64,000 nt of DNA, from assembly GCA_900491605.1 (NCBI GenBank), contig UESW01001883.1:149259-213258 (forward strand), read 5' to 3'. The notes under the pieces are model-generated. The model was given only the letters and a program-made list of their open reading frames with translations. It searched no databases and was not told the origin of the DNA. Made by a program: the position numbers and the translations under genes. This stretch comes from Calamus simplicifolius (Eukaryota > Streptophyta > Magnoliopsida > Arecales > Arecaceae). This document shows positions 56,749 through 64,000 of this stretch, one piece after another (position 1 is the stretch's first letter; every line of letters begins with the position of its first letter).

Positions 56749-59660
56749 TCAAGGATCAAGGCTGGATCATTCCCAGCAGTGTCCTCAACAACATTCAGGG
56801 AGGCTTCGCTCGTTTCGCCCACTTCAAAAGTCGTCGTTCCTTCGCCTCACTAGAACCCAAAATATCAAGATCGACGTCCGAGATATCTTCGTACTCGGCT
56901 TCTTTAGCCCCTGGGGTGCAGGCCTCAAAGGGTTCGACATCCAAAAAGAAGAGGTCCCATTCCGGATGCTCCCGAGATATTCTGGTTCGGATCTCCTCCG
57001 CACCAAGCTGAAAAGCCTTGGCACAAGTCGCATATTGTTCGCCCCGAAGCATGGCGAGTCGCCTTTCAGCCTCGATGACTTGGCTTCGGAATGAGGCGAT
57101 TTGCTCCTCAGTCTTGGTGACCCACCCTTCGAGCTCCGAGCTCTCCGATGACTCAAAGCCAGTTCTTCTTGCAGACTTTCTAATTGACCTTGGCCTTCGA
57201 GCCTCTCCTCCATCTGCAAACACATGGTTAGCCGACGCAACAATGAGCTGATAGGAAGTTTTAAAAGACGATATCGTACCTCCTCCTCCTGCCGAGCTAA
57301 TCTCTGGTTAATTCCTCGACCTCGCCGAGACCCTCAGCTTGTCGGCCTTAACCAGCTTGATCCTGTCCTTGAGGACGTTGATCTTCGATTGCATACTGTT
57401 AGCTTCTTCCCTGGACTGGGAGAGCTCATTATCAAGCTTGGCCAATTTCTCCTGATCCCATCTGATCCTGTCATCCTTGGCAACAATGCAATGATTTAGC
57501 TGCCGGACTTTCTCCTCCGACTCGCCAAGCATTCTATTCAAGCGATTCTTCTCGGCGGCTTCTCTCCCCAGCCTGTCTTGACTTTCGTCGAGCTGCTTCT
57601 TAGCAGTTTCCATTTCTTCGGCGCATCTGGATGTGACCTATGATAACTCCAAACATACTTCATCGTACCTCGTCCGAAGCCCATGGAGCTCCTTAACTTC
57701 GAGCCTTAATCTCGATACATCGTCGAGGGCGACCTGATGAAATCTCCTCGCCCTCGCCAAGTTCTTGTTGGTGATGTCCAGAACTCGCTCAAATTTGTCA
57801 GACGCTTCTGCTCGCAATCGGAGCTCGGTACTGACTCTCGTGGCCTGGACGCTGGCCCCTATTGCCAAGCTCAAATGCCAGCACAATGCCCTAGTGATCA
57901 GAGCGCTTTGCGAAACAAAACTAAAATAAGAATAAGAAAGCGCGATCAAGTTCACCAGAAAACACCCGATACTCTGGAATAGCAACTCACTCGGGAGGTG
58001 TAAGACCTAGCTAACTCCATAAGGGTGGAATTATTGATTTCGGAGAAGATGAACATCCTTCGCCACGTTCCGCTAACCGAATGCGGCGTCGATAAGGTCC
58101 AAGTCCGCAAACTGTTCATCGAGAACCGACGCTCGGAAACAATGCCGATTTCATCAGAGCAGAGAACGCCTCCTCGATAGCCGGGTTCAAACTACCAGGC
58201 TGCACATCTGAAGGACCAGTTTGAGCAATCTCAGACTGAGAAGCCTTCAAACTCCTGGCCTCCTTCAGCAAAAGCCTGGCCTGCGATTCTTCGGATAACT
58301 TGGCCAGCCCAGGCCCCAATGTTCCCGAGGCTCCAGTGGGAGAGGCTTCGGCCGAAGGTCATCATCTTATCCTCTTTCCTCACCCGAAGGACCTTCAATC
58401 ATCGGCGCTTGCTCCTCCCGCGAGCTCCACCGAAGCCTCAATTTGTTCACCAGCTCCTCTGACCTCCTCAGGAGGAAGCTCTCCAGCAGGAAACTCCTCC
58501 CAAGCCTCCGTTGCCCTTGGCCTAACATCACGTCCTCTAATCCCTCCGAAGGAGGCCCTTCAATGACAGGCTCACCCTGAACTTCCGACGGAGCCTCGTC
58601 CGGGCTATCCACTATCTCACCACCAGAGGACAAGGGATTTCGGTAACCCTCTCTGAGTCCTCCGCCCTGTGCTCCTCCGTCATAACTATTGCTCCCTCCT
58701 CCAACTGAGGGGACCCCTCTCTCACTGCCGGCTCCCCCACATCCTCTTTCTTTGTCGGTAAAGAGTGCATGCTAGCCCTCACTCTCCCAACCTCCGGCGA
58801 GTGCTCTCCACAAAGACGAACCTTCATCTCGGACTTACGCTTTCTGCACTACCTGCCTCTCTCGGATGCTTGCCCAACTCTTTCTTTATGCGGCCCTCCA
58901 GCAGATTTCTTGGTTGCAAGCGCAGTAGGCAAACAATCAGACCGAGACATACTCGCTCGAATGAAATCAATGGAGGGAGAAAGAGAGGGACTTACCTTGC
59001 GGGTCAATGGGGCTAAGCCCGGCAGCAAAAAGAGCCTCCTCCGATAGCAAAACAATGGCCAAGAACACTCGACCGTCAAGAAGGACCCCTAGGTCCTCCT
59101 GTTTGGACAAGGCTGGATGCGCTTCCATATCCCTAACAGGGTTTCCCCATCCTCGCGGGAAGCCGGAACCGATGTTCCCTTCGGCGATAAGGAATCGAAC
59201 CTTCCATTCCTTTATGGACGATGGTTTATCCATGATCGTCCTGAATGACTTCCGAGGTCCGATATAGGACCACTCCAGCTTCTCCCGGACATCAGGTGGT
59301 AACAAACACGGAACAGGACAGGGTTGCTGTTACCTGAACCCGGTTGCGCATCGAGATAAATCCGATGATACTCCACCAGCTGTTGGGAGCCATCATTGTT
59401 GGGCAGATGTTGTAGAACCTCATGATCTCTTTCACTAAGGGATGAAGGGGAAGTCGGAGGCCTGCCTTCAGGCTATCTTCGTAAAGAAAGATCCCGCCCT
59501 CCAGCTCTTGCGAAACCCTATGCTCGGGCTCCGGCAGCCGTAAAATGACATCCAAGGGAATGCCATATCTCTGGCATATTTTTTCCAAATCCTCGGCGGC
59601 AATCTCTGAGATCAGGTCGCTGGCCTCACCATGTTGTTGGTTGCAAGAAACACCGAGCGA
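56749..59660 (-). pseudogene. Antisense Transposase_28-like ORF of element 2
   Basis: Homologous to 24708-27693. It has SDLISEIAAEDLEKICQRYG, SLKAGLRLPLHPLVKEIMRF and APNSWWSIIGFISMRN, then (other frame) FRTIMDKPSSIKEWKVRFLI, an acidic middle, a coiled-coil part (FERVLDITNKNLARARRFHQ) and the C-terminus SREHPEWDLFFLDVE, with the stop at 56749-56751. Several frame changes are present, and the start codon of element 1 is not kept. In element 2 it runs in the same direction as host gene B. Confidence 0.7.
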
Positions 59661-60012
59661 CGTCGCAAAGGAGGTAGGAGAACAAGATCCTCCAAGAAGG
59701 AACGAAAGGGCACTGCGAAATTGAATGGCGCTGTTTCGACTTTGCTTTTCCCCGAAGGAAACCGCCTTCAAAGAGAAGATAAGGCGTCTTAATCGGAACG
59801 TTCGGAACCGCTGTTGCAGACGCCGTGAAAACCGGGATTTGCTACGTGGCGCTTCCCCAACCTTTGCCCCTAGAAGCGATGGCTCCGTCCCGTAAAGGCA
59901 AGGCGGCCGCGCAGCATTAATTAGGGCACCATTACGCAGGCTGTCAAGTCCAAACCCATTCAGATCGTGCCATCCGAGCCATACTCCTATGCCCGAACTT
60001 ACGCTTCAAACT

Positions 60013-60029
60013 AAGGAGTGAGGGGCATG
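60013..60029 (+). other. Element 2 polypurine tract
   Basis: The sequence aaggagtgaggggcatg directly precedes the right LTR, as in element 1. Confidence 0.8.
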
Positions 60030-61163
60030 TGTTGAGGGATAAAATCGCCGTTGCATTAATAATCGTGCAAAGGGTTAGGATCAACCCTGACTCCCACTTG
60101 TGTGCAATACCCGCTAGGGATGAGTCAGCCTCAGTGGATGGGGCGCCTTAGCCCCTCAGCGAGCCAAGGATTCCCAAGGCACGGATCCATCTCTCGGTCT
60201 CAGCCAAGCTAAGTCGAACTATGATGTCTCTCTCAACCTCAGCCGAGCTATCCCTTTCGGTCTAGCCGAGTTATCCTATCTCTCGGTCTCAGCGAGCTAT
60301 CAGCCGAATTATGACGCCTCTCTCGACCTCAGCCGAGCTATCCCTGTCTCTCGGCCTCAGCCGAGCTATCCCCATCTCTCGGCCTCAGCGAGCTATCAGC
60401 CGAACTATGCGTCTCTCTTGGCCTCAGCCGAGCTATCCCTCTCGGTCTCAGCCGAGCTGTTCCTATCTCTCGGCCTCGCCGAGCTATCCTATCTCGGCCC
60501 AGCCAGCTACCTCTATCTCTCGGCCCCAACCGAGCCATTCCTATCCATTGTGCCTCACCAGCCGAGCTATCCTTATGCCCGGCCAAACTCAGGCGCTCAA
60601 GCACCTCTACGGAATCCGGCGCGGGAGAGTTCAAATTCGTAAGATTCCAAACAGAAATTACACCTGAGAGTGCCTAGGACCCGCGAGAGTAGCCTAGAGC
60701 CCTGGAGTTACACAATCGCCAAATCTGAGACATCAACCAGCTCTCCTAGCCGTCGATCCTCTAACCAACAACATGCGAATCTTACTGACCTCGTAACAAA
60801 CTGGATTCAAATCCTAACGACTTTCAGACCCACAACGCCCTTAAAGAATCGGTGATCCTCTATAAATAGAGTGTCTCCCAACTCTCAGGTATGCGCACCT
60901 GCTCACCAGCCTACTCTCCTTCTACCTCTGCTCACCCTTTCCGCCATTAACGCTCTGCTCAGAGCTCTCGAAAGGCCACCCCTAGAGAGACTCTTCAGCG
61001 AGAGCCTTCTTCTCTCATTTGTTGATTGCCGATCCCCGCTAACTTGAGCGTCGAAGGGTCTTCCAGGGCCACCCCCAACGCTTCTTGCGTGAGGACTGTT
61101 TTGCAGGTCCGTCCAGGAGGGAGCCCGATCGCGCCCGAGTCGAGGACGATTTCAGCAGCAACA
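60030..61163 (+). repeat. Element 2 right (3') LTR
   Basis: Complete LTR of 1134 bp, TATA box at 60861-60869, array at about 60190-60590. Compared with the left LTR it shows many isolated single-base losses. Confidence 0.9.
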
Positions 61164-62358
61164 CCACCCATGACCTCCACTTTGGTTATGGATCCATGTT
61201 ACAAGGTTCGGTTTCATTAAGAACTTTTCTTTGAATCTTTCTAAAAAATCAAACACAATATTAGGCGGCATTACTCGCTCACGCATCACCTAAATTTTTT
61301 TTAAAAAATAAATTCTTAAAATTTAGGAGCAAGTTTCCTTTTATGGTCTACACTTTGGACTTCGCGAGACACACATAACCTAGCTCCCAAGAATAGTCCT
61401 TACACCGCCATTCCCTATGACTCGGGACAATATTTTTAGTCGTGATTTATTTTCACCAGAAAATCACAACTGCACTCCAGGATATGTGCGACATTTACGT
61501 CGAGATAAAATAAATTATCACATAAGACAATCCCATCCCTGACCTATGAGATTGATACGTAAATGGTTCCTTCATGCGACACTCGAATATTGGCATTAAG
61601 TAATTTGTGTACTATCACTTGTCCAATATCCATCTAACACCTTAAGCTCTAGGTTCCCTCATATCCATCCACTGAGCATCATGATCAACCCGTCGATTGA
61701 TCATATCTACGCTCAATATGTAAAGATCACTATGCATAGTTTTAAGATAGATTAATTTGAACCTCACAAGGGAGTGTCATTACTTTCTCATGGAAAGTAC
61801 ATGAATGACTATATTGTGAGTATGTTCTCAAACCCTAGTGGCATATGCCCAACCCACCGAGTATCAGTCATTTATGGATTTTGCTCATTGGTGAATCAAA
61901 GCATATACGCTATAAGTCTGAGTTCAATGACTTGCTCATGCTTAAGAACCATCGTACTCTCATAGCTATGAGTTAAATTTTATGATAGTACATTTTCGAA
62001 ATTTATTCTCATGTAAGTCCGTCAATACGCAATATGCGTACTAGTATACTAATTCAAGAATCCCTCTCAATAGTCAAGATAAACTATTTCCATAATTAAA
62101 ATTACGTATACTTCAACTTCTCATAATAAAGTGCCTAACTGTGACAATTATATTTGAATGTAATAAAATGATCTCGTCTTCTGTACTCATGCGTAAAGCA
62201 TCTCGAGCACTCAAATTATTATCTCTAACATTCATAACCTTTCAGGAGCATTACATATAACAAGTATATAGGATGCAAATATCAAATCATTTAATATATG
62301 TCATATGATGTCAATCATCATAAAAAAAATTATGACTTTTAGATCACAATTTCTAACA

Positions 62359-63269
62359 TCATCATCTCGCTCCTCACCATCAACCTCTTTATTCATTTCA
62401 CCTCTTTCCTTCACCCGTTTGAACCCTTGCTCCCATGCCTCTTTCCTAATTTCTAGCTCTCTCACCTCCATATGTGATAGTCAAGTTTGGTCATGCTTGA
62501 TTCCAGTCAGACCTATTCGAATTTCAAGGTGAGCTCAGATTTGGAGTCTAGTTTAAAAAATGCTACACTTAGCATCACATTAGTTAAATTTAGGCCTAGC
62601 CCAAAGCCTAAAAAATAATTTTAGATTGAGCTCGAGCAAGGTGGTGGCCCAACTCTGCCTATTTCCAGCCCTAACTCTGCTTGCTTCCAGCCTAATTCAA
62701 ATGCATTTTGCTGAGACAAGCTTGAAAACTTGATGGTGAAGATATAATTAAGTCTCAACTTTCTCAAGTTGAGAATTTAATTGTAAAATACTAGTTAAGT
62801 TTCGGTTTGCTCAAGGTAAGAGCCCTACAAATGATTTATATGAGAATCAGGTTAAGTGACATAGGTCAAGTTGGTTGTTCAGCCACAATCTCAACCAAAA
62901 CCCAATAACTTGAAATTGGTTTGACAGTTTTCAACCTTAGCCAGCCCAAATGATGTTTATTTTGGACCAACCGGAGCCAAATTATGGGTCAGGTGTAACC
63001 TAGCGCAGGACTACTTTTGCCACTTTTGTTGTCTTTAAAATTTTTCTATGGGACATTCAAGTTGAACTTGAAAATTTTTTTTCTTCTCCCGATCGGATCA
63101 AATTGGCATCAGAGCTTCGGTCCTTTAAAACTGTAGGGCCTTACCTTGTGATCCATAGATGCATGTAGTATAAGCAGAGAACAGAAAGACTATAGATCAA
63201 ACCTAATTAGGTTTCAATATTATATATGTATAAAAATCAAAAAAGAAAAAGTTTCAATTCAGTTCACAA

Positions 63270-63301
<32 letters not shown>

Positions 63302-63613
63302 TGATCACATCAGGCTATTTAGGGGAGAAGAAAAACAGAAATCCAACACCAACCTAATTCGCATAGGGATAATAAAAACCCAGATTGGATAAGAGCTGTA
63401 AACAAGTTCAAACCTAACCCAGTGAGATAAATAAGAGGAAAAGGAAGAATTTATAACATCCAGACCTCCAATTGAGACGATTAGAAAGACGCCAAACCCT
63501 AAACCTAGCCACGAACGAAAAGGAAAAATTTACAACATTCAGAGCTCCGATGCAATCAAATCGAAATATGCCAAGCCCTAACCCTAGCCCTGAAGATGGA
63601 TCGGTTAACCTAC
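62359..63613 (-). other. Gene B intron 1, right part
   Basis: It resumes the pyrimidine-rich sequence interrupted by the solo LTR, then AT-rich intron with an A-run of about 25 near 63272. Near exon 1 it is similar to gene A at 36480-36970. No exon was seen. Confidence 0.55.
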
Positions 63614-63718
63614 CTTTCTCTTGAGGTTGTAGCGGTGCCATTCGGATCGGTAATGGAACTTCTGCTCCGCCTCGTCCTGGAACTCCTTGTTGCACGCGTT
63701 GCACGTCAAAACCGGCAT
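63614..63718 (-). CDS. REIL1: REIL gene B, coding exon 1
   Basis: Codes residues 1-35 with finger 1 (C6, C9, H22, H28) and donor AAG|GTAGGTT. Its sequence is closer to the plant consensus than that of gene A. Confidence 0.88.
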
Positions 63719-64000
63719 CTCGATCTCGATGTCGGAGCTCTTCCTCTTCGATTTCTCTCGTCCTCAGACGTTGGTCTCCAACGCGGTTACGGGAGACGTA
63801 TCCGACGACAGCTCTAGGGCGATGGAAAACAATCCTTTTAATGTAGGGGCAGCGAGGCGGTTCGTGAGAATCCGAATCCGTTCGCTTGCAGGGCTTTGTA
63901 TCAGGACCGTAGGATCCATGGATTTTCGCGTAGGCTGGACACTTGTCCGAAACGCAACCAATGCAGCGATCGGATCCGGTCGCACTGCTCCATTTTTTTT
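63719..64000 (-). promoter_or_regulatory. 5' leader and promoter region of REIL gene B
   Basis: It aligns with 37080-37330 of gene A (GA/CT-rich leader, ttggtctccaa). Where gene A has CTATAAATT, gene B reads CTACATTAAAAGG on the minus strand (about 63835-63845), so no clear TATA box remains. Confidence 0.5.

Larger units (their letters stand above)
53521..61163 (+). mobile_element. 7.6-kb deleted Tat-like LTR element nested in the solo LTR (element 2)
   Basis: Two LTRs of the same family as element 1 (start TGTTGAGGG, end CAACA) bound the unit, and CCACC flanks both ends (53516-53520 and 61164-61168). The orientation is plus, opposite to element 1. Between the LTRs only the antisense-ORF half of the family is present. 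PBS, gag and protease are missing: the left LTR ends about 5 bp short at roughly 54625 and joins sequence corresponding to about 29874 of element 1. It cannot be transposition-competent as it stands. Confidence 0.92.
52646..62358 (-). mobile_element. Solo LTR of about 2.07 kb, interrupted by element 2
   Basis: It starts TGTTGGATGGG and ends TTTCTAACA; TCATC flanks both ends (52641-52645 and 62359-62363). Removing element 2 plus one TSD copy leaves about 2065 bp with TG..CA ends and no internal coding region, so it is best read as a solo LTR. A TATA-like cataaatag on the minus strand (about 53275-53284) suggests minus orientation with a long U3. The family (Copia or gypsy) is not determined. 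Confidence 0.8.
42988..63718 (-). pseudogene. REIL1: REI1-like zinc-finger gene B, frameshifted (5 exons)
   Basis: Paralogue of gene A with the same layout: exons 63718-63614, 46366-45764, 45664-45496, 43923-43705 and 43147-42988, all GT/AG. Exon 1 is canonical (MPVLTCNACNKEF, HYRSEWHRYNLKRK), exon 2 has the same 603 nt as in gene A, and exon 5 keeps YRSMGLATVQSKEQ and SNVIRNLPKNVPY. Exon 3 is 169 nt instead of 170: one base is missing near 45551 after LRYG. As spliced, the frame ends at TAA 43886-43888, giving about 304 residues with finger 4 but without the SREYLRYYRQKPRP block. A sequencing or assembly error would restore a 418-aa protein. Intron 1 is 17.2 kb and full of transposons. Called pseudogene because of the frameshift; expression is unknown. 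Confidence 0.82.

Noticed and set aside
63414..63704. Minus-strand 96-codon frame over REIL B exon 1
   Set aside because: It is a shadow frame; the true exon reads MPVLTCNACNKEF in another frame and stops at the splice donor.
1..64000. tRNA or rRNA genes
   Set aside because: I looked for tRNA-like B-box (ggttcgaatcc-type) sequences and rRNA motifs and found none convincing; a covariance-model scan would be decisive.

Overview
The window reads as nuclear DNA of a flowering plant, most likely a monocot. It has short exons separated by long AT-rich introns with plant GT/AG borders, and dense transposable elements: Ty3/gypsy LTR elements, solo LTRs, 5'-truncated LINEs and PIF/Harbinger- and Mutator-type MITEs. 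I cannot name the species. Three protein-coding loci are supported, all on the minus strand: one DUF1644 (RING-like) gene and two paralogous REI1/REIL zinc-finger genes for 60S ribosome maturation.

Layout. 1-2568: GC-rich tandem arrays in what looks like the end of a large LTR. 6530-7480: DUF1644 coding exon, with a possible 5'UTR exon near 13 kb and a long intron. 13.2-20.3 kb: intergenic DNA with a solo LTR (TSD AATAT), a 1.04-kb Mutator-type foldback element (9-bp TSD) and a Harbinger-type MITE (TSD TTA). 20330-37079: REIL gene A, five coding exons giving an uninterrupted 417-codon frame. Its intron 1 carries an 11.9-kb LTR retroelement (23254-35146, TSD AAAGT). 37.4-42.9 kb: AT-rich intergenic DNA with LINE remnants and MITEs. 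42988-63718: REIL gene B, the same five-exon layout. Its intron 1 holds a MITE, a LINE with a 16-bp TSD, and a roughly 2.07-kb solo LTR (TSD TCATC) into which a 7.6-kb element of the gene-A family has inserted (53521-61163, TSD CCACC).

The two REIL genes have matching exon lengths and homologous flanking sequence, so they are a duplicated segment. Gene A keeps an open frame and a clear TATA box but has odd residues in zinc finger 1 and a 3-nt loss in the last exon. Gene B keeps canonical residues there but has lost one base in exon 3, predicting a stop in exon 4, and its TATA-equivalent is degraded.

The most unusual content is the retroelement family in both first introns. The larger copy has LTRs, PBS, PPT, gag and protease. 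Reverse transcriptase stops after a short N-terminal remnant, and no RNase H or integrase is visible. On the opposite strand it carries a multi-exon ORF whose N-terminus looks like the plant Transposase_28 (putative gypsy-type transposon) domain followed by coiled coil, and two copies of a separate ~100-aa coiled-coil ORF, each preceded by a TATA-like box. The smaller copy keeps only the antisense cassette and has lost PBS, gag and protease. This fits a non-autonomous Tat-lineage family (compare RIRE2/Dasheng) that depends on a partner element.
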